This document shows positions 37,660 to 49,861 of a stretch of DNA of 64,000 nucleotides, in pieces; the first letter of the stretch is position 1; each line of letters opens with the position of its first letter. The stretch is from Ulva prolifera (taxonomy: Eukaryota > Chlorophyta > Ulvophyceae > Ulvales > Ulvaceae), in NCBI GenBank assembly GCA_023078555.1, contig CM041197.1:124001-188000 (forward strand), in the 5' to 3' direction. The notes below the pieces were generated by a model. The model had not been told where the DNA came from. It searched no databases and was given only the letters and a program-made list of their open reading frames with translations. The position numbers and the translations under genes are program-made.

Positions 37660-40435
37660 GAGTCGAGTTCCTGGTCTGGTCATCAGCTTCAGCTGCATCT
37701 CCTTGCTTGTGATTCATTGCTAAACTCCCTTTGCCACGACAACAGTGAACCTGTGGCTCCTGACCATCTTGTGAAGTACGCCTCGCAGATCTGTGACTGT
37801 GGGAAACATTCTGATCATGGAACTGTGCAGATTGACTCCAATTTTAAGTGGGAATCTGTCAAATCAAGTAGATGTATCTCCAGCATTGCTGGAAGAAATT
37901 CGCTGCTCTGTAAACTTCCTGATTTGTGTGTCCAGTTGTGCTGCCATTTGTGAGCAGTGTCCAGTACCGTTCTTGGATCGAACCTGAGAAAACACCAGCC
38001 ACTGCCTGAGCCATGTGTCACACAGGCTCCACAGGTTGTGTGCCTTCTGTCCTTCCAATGTGTTCGCCATGACTCGAGCCAGAACAGCCCATGGCTCGAG
38101 CCAGAACAACCCAGTGGGTGTTCAGCTATATGATGAGTTGCTGATCTGCAATCGAGAGTTCATGACGCATGCATCCACGGTACACATGCTGCGATTCACG
38201 TACGCACATACAACCTTCTCAATGTGCCCCAGCCACAGTCCTTGACCAGGGCATGGATTGCAAGTAATACATCACCTGCGACATACCACAATCCAATATT
38301 GTAGCACTGAGTTGTCCTTACGGCAGCACAACGCGATCCTCACGTATGGACGGCCGAATATCATCCTTATGACGTCCATGCGGCTTACATGAGCCTTATG
38401 GGCGACAGGGCTGAAGCATAACGTCCGTAAGGACACACTATGTGGTCATCAAGAGTAGGACCAGACTGGGCTGGAATTTGGACACATGTTGCTGCTTTGT
38501 AAGGACCCAAAAAGTGCCCAGCTTGTGGCAGGAACATTGGGAAGCTGTGCACTGTCACATGAGGACATACTGAGGAGCTGGTCAGGCTCACGTGGCGACA
38601 ATTGTATACACCGTAGTTGTGATCACGGAGTATGTACATGTCATACTATAGTTATTGTATACCGTGGTGGCAATGCAATCTGTCATAAAGGGCTCACCTA
38701 CGTGGTTGGACAGCGATGGGGACAGGCGAGGTGAGTCTAAAGTGTCACAAGTGGTCACAGCCCCAACAGAATTTTAAAATCCACTTGACATCATACAAGG
38801 ATCTATCGTGGAGCCGCGTGTCAGAAAGCAGTGATGTCTGCAGGACTCCACTGATGCACAGCAAGCACTCAAGTGCTAGCATCAGCAGGACAGCATGGGA
38901 AGCACGTTGAACATCTGCTTGTCCGACCTGACGTTCTTGTTCTGACTGGTCACTTTTCACGAACGAGTCCGCGCTCCTGGCTCGGTGATTTGCAGCCCAT
39001 ACCTACGGCGTGTTGTACAGCGCTGCAGTGTTGTGCACGTCAAGACACTGGCAGCATCGTTCGACAAGCATTTGCAGACTGCTTCATTATTAACACTGAC
39101 GTCCAGAGCATTCCATGAAATGTGATCGGACGATTTCTGCGCCCATAATGTTGATGCTGTCCGAAAGCTGCGCAGTGCAAGGCGCTTGAATGCGAGACCA
39201 GAAGCTTGCGCTTTGCTGTCTAGACTTGTTCATGAGGCGTAGTATGCTCGCAATGGGTTTCGTGTGCCCTTTGGTGGGCGGCAGACGTGCCTGCGCCAGA
39301 CATGGGGGAAGCCCGTGGGAGTTCACTTCGCGTGAGTGGCGCAGTGCCGCATGAACAATGAGGTGATACAGCGCGAACAACCACATAAAGCAGCGAACGC
39401 GTGCAAGTCTGATGAATCGTGTAGGGCATATTGTATATTCAGCAAGGTGTAGGTAGGCACGCGTAATGCTGTGGAATAGCCGCGCGGGTGGCACCGTTGG
39501 TAGCGATCGAACCAGCGTATGCCTTGGACCGGATCGATTGTGATTCCGTAGTCATAACATAGTTCTTGCTCCAGTGAGGGGCGCGATCGCGAGTGCCGTG
39601 TTGCTTTCAGTACGCGGTGCTCTTGTTAGCAGCAGCCGAAGGCACTCAACCCCGATGCCCAGGCCGCAACGATCCGCTGCCCTGTGTAAACCTGAGGTAC
39701 GAAGTTGTTGTAAAGCCCCAATCTGGTGGTATGTGCGGGTGCGTCTGGACAGCATCTGCAGCATGTAAGTGAGTGAGGTGTGCTGTTGTACTCATTCATA
39801 CGCTTTGTTTGCATGGCCATGGGTGTGTGCTGCGTGTGCTTGTTGCTCAGAGGTACCCGACACGGAAGCGCAGTGCAGACGATGAAGAGGCGGGCATGCT
39901 CTACAGCTTTACCGCAGCAGCGGTGAGTAATACATAAACCGACGACGGCAGTGGTCTAGGCGATGCAAGCAGAATACATGAATGCGCACACATCATAGCG
40001 AAACCGCAAGCGTACGACGGCTGCGTTTCGATGCAGTAGAAGCCCAGAGCTCCGAGAGATCACGATCAAATGAAGATTTACATCAGCAATTGGACTGGCT
40101 TCCTCAGGTGGGCAATCCCACTCACCCGTGTTTGCATTTAAGGGCTCTGGACGTGGCTTCCAGGGCCAACATCCTGCATGCATGGCACGTCACACTCCTG
40201 CCCTGAACGCAATGCGATTACGGCTTGAAGCAGGTTGCGGCGATGCAGCGGCATCGCAATGTGTTGCTTTGTGAAGCCCTGGAGGTGCAGCCAGGGCCTG
40301 AGGACGCGACATCGGAGAGCCTCGCACTGTGCGCATGAGGGGACCTCCTAGTATGCACATAGTATGGGGTTGCGCCCCCTGTGTCGCACCTGCCACCGAC
40401 GCCGGCTCGGCCCCCATCCCGGCTGAGCCCGGAGC
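37660..40435. other. Gap between genes F and G, left part
   Basis: I see no supported gene. It contains a 22-bp imperfect tandem repeat around CTCGAGCCAGAACA (38072-38114) and the second copy of a dispersed repeat at 40257-40352. Short open frames on both strands lack domains. Confidence 0.4.
40257..40352. repeat. Dispersed repeat, copy 2
   Basis: It matches 32396-32485 over about 90 bp. It lies about 200 bp before the retrotransposon-like C-terminal fragment, so it could belong to a mobile element, but the other copy has no such neighbour. Confidence 0.55.
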
Positions 40436-40569
40436 ATGCAGTGGCGCCGGCGGCGGCGGCGGCGGGCCGCGTGCATGACACCCCTGACCCTCGGCGGCCT
40501 CAGGCGGCCGGATAGCGTTCGCAGCGGTCGGCCACAGTCCGTAGTGCCCCTTCGGCTGCTCCTCCCCGG

Positions 40570-41049
40570 TTGCGCAGAGGCGCTCAGCGCGGTGAAATTC
40601 TCGCGTTCTTCCCCGGCTCGCTGGTGATCGGCGACGTGTGCGTGTCTCACCTGCAGGCCGGCTCTAATGTCCGCTCAGCCGCGACCTGTGACGGCGCCGC
40701 CAATGCGAGGTCCGACCAGCGCAATTGCAAGCGCGACAAACATGGCTGGGTGGGCTCAGGCGCACTCACCCTGGTGCCGCTCTGTCACGAGACATACGGG
40801 AGAATCGGCCCGGCCGCATTCGCCTCCCTAAACCGGCTTGGTCACGTTGCTGCTAGATCGAGCGCAGCCTCACGGCGGCTGTTTTTGGAGAATGCGATGC
40901 GCGACCTGTCCACAACGCTGTGCCGCGTGGTGGCTCGGCAGGTGCACGCCGCTGCCCCGCTGATGGCACGTCATGTGGGCAAGGCAGTTATGACGGGGCT
41001 GGCAGTCCCGGCTGATGACATCACGTCGCTCACAGGCCACCCGGCCTGA
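40570..41049 (+). pseudogene. C-terminal fragment of a non-LTR retrotransposon-like polyprotein
   Basis: The 159-aa frame contains PGSLVIGDVCVSH, a run of Ala/Arg with AANARSDQRNCKRDKH, then LVPLCHETYGRIGPAAF, then FLENAMRDLSTTLCRV. From memory of the family, this order (GD-V-x-V-x-H, FVPL-x-E-x-YGR-G, ALRELSVALCR) is typical of the C-terminal end of reverse-transcriptase polyproteins of non-LTR elements in green algae, downstream of the catalytic domain. No reverse transcriptase core (YADD) is present in the preceding sequence, so it looks like a 5'-truncated insertion. The G/T-rich low-complexity stretch that follows (41200-41600) could be its 3' tail. Confidence 0.5.
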
Positions 41050-41199
41050 GCGGCGCTGCGCGCCCGCCCGGGCTGCCTAATATGCGGTCGACGCTGCGAG
41101 CGCTCGCGGCCTCGTCCGCTTTGTCGTAGTGGTGGCTCTGGCGTACCGCGCTTCGGCGCTGTCTTCCCGTGCGTCTGCGTGTGGCCCGCCATTGGCCAT

Positions 41200-41620
41200 G
41201 GGGCGCAGCAGGGGAGTTGGGCCGGCGGGGCTGGACTGTGGGGGTTGCGGGTATGGGTTCACGGGTGGGCGGGGTGATGTGCAGGGGCTGGGCGTGGTGG
41301 GTTGTGGTGGGGGAGGCGGGGGCCGCCCCGGGGCAGGGGTTGTTGTTGGGGTTTCACTGTCTCTTTGCTCGGCGGCCTTGGCTGCATGTGATTTTGGGGC
41401 TCTGGCGCACGGCTGGTGGGCGGGGTGCGGGTGGGAGTGGGTGTGTGGGTGTGCTTGTGGATGTAGGGTGGGAAGCTTGTGTGTGTTTGTGGGTGGGTGT
41501 GGCCGTGTGTGTGGCTGTGTGGCTGTGGCCGGCGCGGGTGCTGACGTTGCGTGGGTGTGTTGGTGTGTGCTGCGTGTGGCTTGTTGTGTGGTGTGCGGTT
41601 CACCTGGTTGTTGCTCGCGG
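41200..41620. repeat. G/T-rich low-complexity tract
   Basis: Strand-asymmetric GGGTG and TGTGTGG-rich sequence with few A. It produces long open frames on both strands that I do not regard as genes. Confidence 0.65.
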
Positions 41621-41855
41621 TGATACCTGCCTTGCTTGCTTTGTCCTTGTAACACATAGTATGCACAGGTGTTCAGCCAGTCTGATGTGTGTGACACTCG
41701 AGTACACAATTGCTATCAAACACAGTAATGCCCCCACAGCCACAATATTGTGGTGCGACCTGATTGTCTGCTTGAAGAGGCACTGGCTCAGACTCCCTTT
41801 CCACCCCGTGCCGCTCAAGTTATTCTCCTCGAGACCATGCAGAATCGACTCACAC

Positions 41856-44800
41856 CTACAAATCAAATGCATTCGCACGCGCCGGTGGGCCGTCACGGAC
41901 CGCAATCCCACAAACCGCCTCAGGCTCAAGTTCGTACCCCTGCTCAGGCCCACGAATGCGCTTGGAACGCACCGCGGGCTGTGTGCCGCCGCTAGCCGCA
42001 CAGTCTTTAAACACATGCGCGGCTCCAATCCGGGCCAGCGTGTACGCAGCTTGAGCGCCCCGTACATCCACCCTGCGCGCGGCCACCCTGCCGGCTACAT
42101 TTGCGTACACACCGGTGATACAGTCGGTCATGACCACATCCTCCAGCGTTGCGACTGCCACCGCGCCCTCATGGGCACACGCAGCACCCTCGACACCCCT
42201 TGGCCCTGCCGCATACAGCGCACGCCACGCGCATGCTATGCCTGCCACCCCAGACCGACCGCACAAGCTGCACTCCCCTTCCAGTGAGCACTCCGGCTCA
42301 CCGACCATCGCGGCGACCCCGCAATCCGCCACGCAGGTGTCAGTAACGCGCACGGAGGCCCCCTTTATGACAATCAGCCCCAGCTTGCTGCCCACCAGGG
42401 TGCATCCCTGCATGCGCGCCTCCACCCCGGGGCTTTGGAACGCCACTGCAGTCAGTTGGGCCCCGGTAGCCACGCAGTCCAGCAGAGTCACGGCGGTGCG
42501 CTGGGCGTGCCCTGTTTCAGCGGCGAACGCATGGCTGCACCCGGTGAAGGTCACCCGCTGAGCGCTGACAACGGCAGCGCCCCTCACCCGCAAGCCCATG
42601 CTGGCGCCGGTGCACATGGTGTCGACCACCGAAATAGTCGTATCTTGAAGCGCAGAGATGGCCTCTCGAAAGCCGTTGAAACGGCACCCAGAGATCTGCG
42701 CGCGGGCGCCTTCACTGACTGACACACCCAGGGCCACCCGCCCCTCCGATCTGCAGTCCCGCATCACACTGCTCCCGACCGGACGCAGGTGCAGGCCTTC
42801 GACGAGGCTTTCAAAGAAGGTACAGCCTGAGAGGGCGATGGAGCATCCTTTGATGACGATGACCTGCTGGTGGCCACGGAACACGCTGTCCCGCACGGAC
42901 ACAGGTTTCTTGCAGCGAGCGGCCAGCACGGCCATCTGGTCCGGTTGAACCCCCGCAAGTACGCGCCGTGCGGCGGCAGCGGTAGCGCTGCCACGGAATT
43001 CACACCGCACCACTGTGACAGCACAGTCAGCGCCTTCATGCACCCGGAGGCCAACGCCATTGCCCTTAAAGGCGACGCCTTCTATGTGGGCACAACTCGA
43101 GGCATCCTGTGATGCTCCCTGAGGTTCCGGCAGGGACACAGCGACGGCGCAGCCGGACACGGTGCCGCGGACCACCGACAGCGTGCCTCCAAGGCTCAGG
43201 AACCCTGTACTGCACTCCCCCCTTTTTAACTTCGCGTGGTGCACAAGGCCAGACACCGTCACATCCACCGCGCGCACTGCCGCATCCCTCACCAGCACGC
43301 CGTGCAGCGCATTCCGCAGCGCGCAGCGCAGCAGCTTCACCGCGCCACCGCAGTTCGCCTTGATCGCGCACATTGCCGCCGCACCCGGCAGCCCCCCAGC
43401 GAATGCATCAGACATGATCAGGCGGGACCCGTACATAGCGGACCCAGCACAGTGCGCCCCTTCCAGCCGTCCTCCGTTGACACGGAGGGAGCACCCGGGG
43501 CCCTGCACCCTACATGCATCGCCGTGCAAGCTCTGCACACTGCAGTGAGCCACGGTGGCGCAGCTGCGCTGAAGCACCAACACTCCAGTGGCACCACTGG
43601 ACACATCGCAGAGGAGCAGGGTGGCGGGTGCGCCTGAAGACGAGGCCACGCCGAGAGTATCCCGGTCGGGCGCACTTAGGGTGCAACGTTCGACCTGGGC
43701 TGCGCCTCCGCTGTCTGGACCCAGCGAGGCTGCGAGATCGAGGCAGGCGGGGGTACCGGGGGACATTCGCGGCATCACGGGGGTCGACGTCGTACAAACG
43801 AGCAGACGAGTCTGGCGAAGCAACACGAACGCGCCCGCCTGTGCACAGATTGGGAGCTCTCTGGCCGTGATGTCGCAACCATGCATCTCGACTGCAGCGC
43901 GGCGACCGGTCACAAAGACTCCTGGCTCACATTTGCGGATGGAGCAGCCGCGGAGGAGCAAACGTGAGTGCCTGGCAATCATCGCTGGTGCCCTGTGCGT
44001 GCCAGTAAATTCGCAGTCTTGGCACGAAACAGCGCTTCCGCTGTCGCGGGCTAAGATCGAGAATACGCTGTTGCTGGAGCGGCAGTGCGTGGCAGTGACG
44101 GTGGCGCCGCGCTCCACCGTGATGTCGATCGCGCAGGCCTCCAGGGTGCAGGCGTGGAGGTGGAGGGCGGTGCCGGCGCCATGTACAACGGCGGCGGGGA
44201 GGCCGTTGGAGAGCGCGTTGGAGAGCGCGCAGTGGCGCAGCGTGACGGCGGCGCCGTGCACGACATACAGGGTGCACGAGGAGAAGCTGCAGTCTTGAAA
44301 TGTTGCGGAGAAGTCGCCACCACAGCAGACGAATATGCCGCCTGCATACGTGTGCAGAGCCGTGGGCAAACGGACCACTGCCGGCTTGACACTCGTCTCG
44401 CCGCTGTGACCAGATCTCAGAGCTCACTCTGCCATCGGCCGTCTGGACAGGAGAGATCTCCGCAGGGCGGCGGCCGATGGCGGGGTTACGTCGCTGTGTG
44501 TGAGCAGGGCACTGCTTAAGGCCAACACACCGTGTTGCCGTGTCATGTGTGGCCACATGTGGAGATATATATACCGTGTACACATGTGCGTGCGAAACGT
44601 GCATAAGGACCCTTTTGGCCACACTGCAGCGGACATGACTTGCGCCATGGCAAAGGCCCCAACACTGCGCCGCGCCGATGTGTCAGGTTCAGAGGATTGC
44701 AGTCGCTCACCAGCAGCTCCTGGCAGTGGCGAGAGGCAAGCGGGGCCGCACCGGAGAAGGTGGTGCGTCTGAAGTGCACTCCGGGGCCCGTAAACAAGAG

Positions 44801-45773
44801 CACGGTGGAGCGCGGCAGCTGGATGGTTCCTCCAGTGACGGTGCAGCCGGCCGGCCACGCCCGCAGCACGAGCCCATCCACATCACCTTTATCCCGAATC
44901 CCCTGATCGAGCTGCAGTGATTCCGACCCAATGTCGATGTGGGTACCGGTTGCGCCAGGCGTGTCCATGGACATGGCCTTGACGAGCCCCTTGATGCTTT
45001 TCACACGGCCCTGCACTGTACTACACTATTGCCAGCACTAGTACTCAGGCAATGCATACTATTAGTAAACGACACATGTGTGTGATGACACAGGTGTGAG
45101 GCAGTCAGGCCAGTGGTCTGGCTGGACAGATAAAGCACATACGCGTCCTGATGTGCCATATTAGAGAAGCTATCTCGGAAACAGGCCAGTACATGACTCG
45201 GAGGTGTCCACTGCCAACAAGATTTCTGAACTGTGCACTTGCAGCTTCACACGTCCACTACGTTGCCGCCCTTATTCGATAATGCATTCTGACTCCCTTA
45301 GGCTAATTACAAGACAGTGAAAGGATTGTACAGTCTGACTCACTTACTGAATTTGTGTCGGGGCGAGCTCTGCCGCAGCTGGCCATGGATCCCACCGACG
45401 GCATCGTGTGCAACGCAGGCACACGCACCGACATACGTATTCTAGAATAGCAGATCTGTTATGATTCATACGAGGAGCCTCCGGTATCGCATGACATGAT
45501 AGCTAACAGTAGCAACACCTTCTGTGGCTTTTTGCTGAAGGTGAGACGGCGAATGCATCTCGCATCACCCCATGCCAGGCTCTCGGACGGGACTCCGTCG
45601 CGGGCGTTCGTGGTGGCAGACTGGGCAACGCCACATGCTGGACACTTGATGAGATCTTCTCCTTGCTGCAGGAACGGAGTGGGACGGTCCCGAACGAAAA
45701 GAGTGTGGCCACAAACCGGTAGCCGCTCCCGCATCTGGGCTGGCGGATCCCACCATTCAGCAGCTGCAGCCAT
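41856..45773 (-). CDS. Gene G: CGH-CPxC zinc-module / parallel beta-helix protein, subtype 2
   Basis: Exons on the minus strand: 45519-45773, 44752-45010, 41856-44341; 999 aa, unbroken. Donors are AAG|GTGTTG and G|GTGCGG; acceptors are CAGTGCAG|GG and TATGCAG|GC. Exon 1 starts MAAAAEWWDPPAQMRERL, two Ala longer than the others, with CGH...CPAC and RDGVPSESLAWGDARC. An ATG three codons earlier (45782) is in frame but not conserved. Exon 2 is the longest of the family (MSMDTPGATGTHID). Exon 3 opens GIFVCCGGDFSATF and has the ECSLCGRSG...AACAHEG insertion. It carries a short in-frame duplication HCALSNALSNGLP near its start. Closest to gene F. Confidence 0.86.
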
Positions 45774-45850
45774 GGTAAGCATGCGCAGATCAGCAAAAAG
45801 GTATGAATGTCAGATTAATCCGACATCACGCCACTGTTGCCTACATGACA

Positions 45851-45894
45851 GAGACTGCAGGTCTGCTGATCCACGTTGTCGCGTCGGCTGCACA
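45851..45894 (-). promoter_or_regulatory. Conserved upstream block of subtype 2 genes (gene G copy)
   Basis: A 44-bp block 78 bp before the gene G ATG. It aligns base for base with the gene I block, with most positions identical by eye. Confidence 0.6.
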
Positions 45895-45954
45895 GCAAGT
45901 GTTGGTGTTCAGGCGATGGCCATTACTCAGCTCGTGATTCTCGACGCGTCGCGT

Positions 45955-45986
45955 TGCGAGTGACGATGCATGCATCGTCACTCGCA
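45955..45986. repeat. 32-bp perfect palindrome
   Basis: The arms TGCGAGTGACGATGCA and TGCATCGTCACTCGCA meet with no spacer. It lies about 180 bp before the gene G ATG, between the two conserved upstream motifs. It could form a cruciform or be a dimeric binding site. Confidence 0.85.
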
Positions 45987-45998
45987 TCTCGGTGATCG

Positions 45999-46012
45999 GC
46001 ACCAGTAGACAC
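45999..46012 (-). promoter_or_regulatory. 14-bp upstream motif GTGTCTACTGGTGC (gene G copy)
   Basis: Exact match to the copies upstream of E and I, 226 bp before the gene G ATG. Confidence 0.5.
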
Positions 46013-46681
46013 AACTGTAGTCAACGTTGAGCTCTCAAGAAACAGCACACAGTCGTCATCGACGCGCAACTCCGGCTGCAGGAGGCAGAGCGGGTCGTCA
46101 GTCCTGATCTCCTGCTGGAACCCTGCATGGCTATTGCATCAACCTTGTTTACTGCATTTTTTGGCAGTTGGCCGGGCCCGTGTGGTGGAGTTTCGAATTC
46201 GTTGTGCGTGTCTCAATTCATGCATGCATTGCAGCATCGTGATGTACAAGGCTTCCCTTACTCATATATGATTACTCATATATAGAGTATGTGCTGCATC
46301 TCGAATCTGCACCCAATACATATTCGTTAACCACTTCCTGTGCTACCAGAGGTTGCCGTGCACGCACAGTGTGACGAGACGTCACAGGACATGCATGGAG
46401 ATGCATAAGAGTGTTCCGGAAGTATCTGGAAAGACCCCCCTGGTGCACGTCAGCGCATGAGCTCATGCCGGACGGCGCGCGGGTCTCTGTTAACAGTGGT
46501 CGCCAGACGCAAGACGAGCTATCTAAAGCATTCTGGAATTGTCTCCTACGTTGGCTCAGCCGGACTGGACCTCCCTAGAGAGCTGCCTACCGTAGCGAGA
46601 GCCCTGCCAGATTAACGCGATGCATCGCAGTCCCATGGGACTCCCATCATGGGAGTCTCTGGTGTATAAGGGGATCAGTGC

Positions 46682-46723
46682 GCTGAGGGTAGTGCACTGT
46701 ACACTGAGGGTAGTGCACTGTAC
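46682..46723. repeat. 21-bp direct tandem duplication
   Basis: CTGAGGGTAGTGCACTGTACA occurs twice back to back with no mismatch. Confidence 0.8.
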
Positions 46724-46955
46724 ACATGTGGCCGTCGTCATACACAGGCTCCCTTATACTATGTAAGCAGCTGAACCTTGAAGGAGAGATGACAGATCTC
46801 ATACTCCATTCCATCGATGGGTCACTGACTCTTGACTTAACAGTCGACTTTATAAAGTCTACAGTATACTGACTTGACAGACGTCTTTACACACAGCCTC
46901 GCTCTGGATCGAGGGCTGAGTTTGAAGGAACAAGCTGTCTCGTGTTCTAACATCT

Positions 46956-47181
46956 TACAAAAGAGTGAACAGGAGAAGACAAACATGCTGTCTTGTGCCG
47001 CTGTTACAAAAGAGCGAATGTGACGTGACACAGACTACAAAACAATCTCTTTCGTGATCAGGTGTGTGTTGGTGTTGATTCAGATGAGATTCTTTTGTGG
47101 ATTTCTTCCGTTCACTCTTTTGTTCCGCTATTCGGATAAGATTCTGTAGCGGTGTTTGTGTTTTCCCCTTCACTCTTCTGT
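46956..47181. repeat. Imperfect inverted repeat near the pseudogene H break-point
   Basis: Sequence around ACAAAAGAGTGAACAGGAGA (46958-46987) is inverted as TGTTTGTGTTTTCCCCTTCA at 47153-47172 and beyond. Each arm also has a second diverged internal copy of the AAAAGAGTGAAC core. It looks like a small inverted-repeat (MITE-like) element, but terminal sequences and target duplications are not clear. Confidence 0.4.
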
Positions 47182-47368
47182 TTCATGTGTCCGTGAGCGT
47201 CGTGTGACCAGCATCAACAGTGAACATTCCACTTTTGAAAGCACAACGGATACGCGCCCGTCCAGCTGCAGAGCCAAACTCCGCCCTTCAGAGTGCAGCC
47301 GACACAAGCATCTGCACAACTGTAGCCTACAGTCTGAGAGTCTGCCGTCACGGACCCCATGGTTGCCC

Positions 47369-49861
47369 CTATAGCCACAAATTGAGCAGAGTCGAGGCAG
47401 TGCGTTGCGTACCGTCACCGCGCACAGTCACCTCCTCCGTGCATCCGGTCACATTCAGTCGCTCGGCACGGACGGCCACAGCACAGTACACCTGCAGCCC
47501 GATGGCTGCTGTCGTGTAGGCAGTGTCGCGCCCCTCGAGCCTCATGCCTTGCAAGGCGTGTAAAGCCTTTCCACAGCCATCAAACTGGCATGCGGAGATC
47601 TTCTCCTGTGAGGCCTCGCAGATCATCACCCCCTCCGCCCCTGCCTTGAACACGCACCCCTGCAGCTCCAGGCATTGATCGCGCTTGCCGGAGCCGTACT
47701 ACGCGATGCCCCCCCACAGCCCCATGAAAACGACAGTCCGCCAAGTTGCCGCCCCCCGTCAGCAGCATGTTTCCGGGGCTTTTGCCAGAGCCGCCGTGGA
47801 ACGTGCAGCCTGAGACGTCGATGGAGCAATCTATGGCAACAAACTCCCGCTGGTGGCCACCAATGTGCTGCCCTGCACGCACATGGGTTGGCAGTGTGTG
47901 GCCAGCACGGCCATCTGCTCCGGCCTCAGTCCGGCAAACACACGCCGCGCTGTGGCTGCGCTGCCGCCGCCACGAAAGTCACAACGGGCCGCGGTGACAG
48001 CGCCATAGGGACCGTTGCTGTCAAGTGTGACGCCCTCAAGAATTGCGGCACTGGGGGTGTCCACAGCCGGCTCCGTGTCCACAGCCGCGGCGATGGCGCA
48101 GGCAGACACCGCGCCGCGTGTCACCGACAGCTTGCCTCGGAAATTCGAAACCTGTACTGCAGAGGAACCCTGTACTCCTCCTCCCCCCAGATTTTTTTGT
48201 CGTGCACGAGACCTGACACCGTCACGTCCGTTGCGTGCACGGCCGCACCCATCATCGGCACGGTGTGCTGTGCATTCCATAGCGCGCAGCGCAGCAGTGT
48301 CGCTGTGCCGCCGAAGCGGTACGGTGATGGCGCACATAGCCACGGCGGCCCGGAGCCCGCCAGCGAATGCATCACGCATGATCAGCTTGGCGCCGCTCGC
48401 CGCGGATCCGGCGCACTACACACCTTCCAGCCGCCTGCCGTAGACACGGAGGCTGCACCCGGTTCCCTCCACAAAGCACGCAACACCGTGCGTGCTCTGA
48501 ACGCTGCAGTGCGCCACAGCGGCGCGGCCACGCTGAAGCACGGACACGCCTCTGGAGCCACCGGAAACTGGCGCAGGATCAGGGAAGCGGCTGCGTTTGA
48601 CTGCACGGCAACGCCAAGCTGCTTCTCCTCTGTTGCAGTCAGTGTGCAGCGCTCGAGCTGGACGGCTCCTCCAATGTCGTACCCCACCGGGCATGCGAGG
48701 CAGGCTTGGGCGCCGGCGGGCAGCGCCGGCCGCACGGCGTGGCGCAGAGTCCACAGGAGCAGGTGCGACTGGCGCAACAATATGACCTGTGAGCGGTGAT
48801 TGGGTGCTTGCCGGCCGTGAAATCGCAGCCGTGCAGCTCGCCTGCCGTATGGCGTTCGGTCACAAGGACGCCTAGGCCAGCTGGCTCGAATCTCCCGATG
48901 GAGCAGCCGTGCAGGCGGACGCGGGACCCCTCAGCCACAACCCCCGGCGCCCCATAAATACCAGACAGGCTGCAGTCCCGGGAAGCAACTGCAGTCCCCG
49001 CGTCGCGCGCGATGAGAGAGCAGACGCTGCTGCTGGAGCGGCAGTGCGCGGCGGCGACGGTGGCGCCGCGCTTCGCCGTGACGTCGGTCATGCAGGCCTC
49101 CAGGGTGCAGGCGTGGAGGTGGAGGGCGGTGCCGGCGCCGTGCTCGACGGCGGCGGGGAATCCGCTGTTGACAGCGCAGTGCCGCAACGTGACGGCGGCG
49201 CCATGCACGGCGTACAGGGTGCACTCGGTGCTGCTGCGAAGTCGGCGCCACAGCAGACGAGCACGCCACCTGCATGGGCGCGTCGAGAAGGACGTTGACT
49301 GGCAAGATACTCCCCATTCTCAAGCGTCGCTCAGAACAACGGTCAATGTCCGAGTGAGGTCATTCTGGCTGAGGGGTGAATGGTCCCAGCCAAACCAACC
49401 ATGCTGGGGGTTTGAGAAGGTACGTATGTATGGACAGCCTATGAGTGACACTTACAACATGAATCTGCTGGCCGTACTGTGATGAACACATGCATCAAGC
49501 AGCGGGAGGGCGTCAACACTGCAACAGCGCAGAATCCCGGTGCTGGAGGGAGAGTGCTGAAAACATGAGGCCGCATCTGGTTCTGGCAGAGGAGGTGGTC
49601 ATGCACACCTGCGCAGGTGGTGCCTGTGAAGTGAACTCCGCTGCCGGCCAGAAGGAGCACGGAAGGAGCACAGCGTGGCAGCTGGATTGTGCCTCCAGAG
49701 ACGGTGCAGCCGGCCGGCCATGTCAGCAGCACGAGCCCACACGCCGGGCCCTTATCCCGCAGCCCCAGCTCGAGGTGTATTGTCCCTGATTCAAGGCCGA
49801 TGTGTGTTGTCTTGGGTGTGGAAATGGCCTGGAGGAGCGCCTTGATGGTCTTGATACGGTC
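47369..49861 (-). pseudogene. Pseudogene H: truncated, frameshifted subtype 2 family member
   Basis: Only exon 2 (49609-49861) and part of exon 3 (about 47369-49269) remain. Exon 1 is absent: the next gene ends 303 bp upstream. The exon 2 acceptor has lost its AG: the three bases before the conserved junction read CAA instead of CAG, within a small ATCAAGACC repeat. Exon 3 begins GVLVCCGADFAA, then loses about 25 nt and shifts frame. Further shifts and stops break the helix into at least five pieces (about 48639-49208, 48382-48780, 47831-48379, 47580-47882, 47369-47653). The C-terminal quarter, including the C-x2-C...C-x-H insertion, is missing. Recognisable pieces include LHLHACTLEACMTDVTA and SACQFDGCGKALHA. 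Confidence 0.85.

Larger units (their letters stand above)
45774..47368. other. Upstream region of gene G and break-point of pseudogene H
   Basis: No gene seen. It contains the two upstream motifs of gene G, a 32-bp perfect palindrome (45955-45986), a 21-bp tandem duplication (46682-46723) and an imperfect inverted repeat (46956-47181) next to the point where pseudogene H breaks off. Confidence 0.5.

Noticed and set aside
37864..38109. Minus-strand frame with LWSLCDTWLRQW
   Set aside because: Superficially like a helical CID-type segment, but all three frames here are open and none has convincing splice partners.
41169..42287. 372-codon + strand frame
   Set aside because: It runs through G/T-rich low-complexity DNA and then antisense through the end of gene G; no domain.
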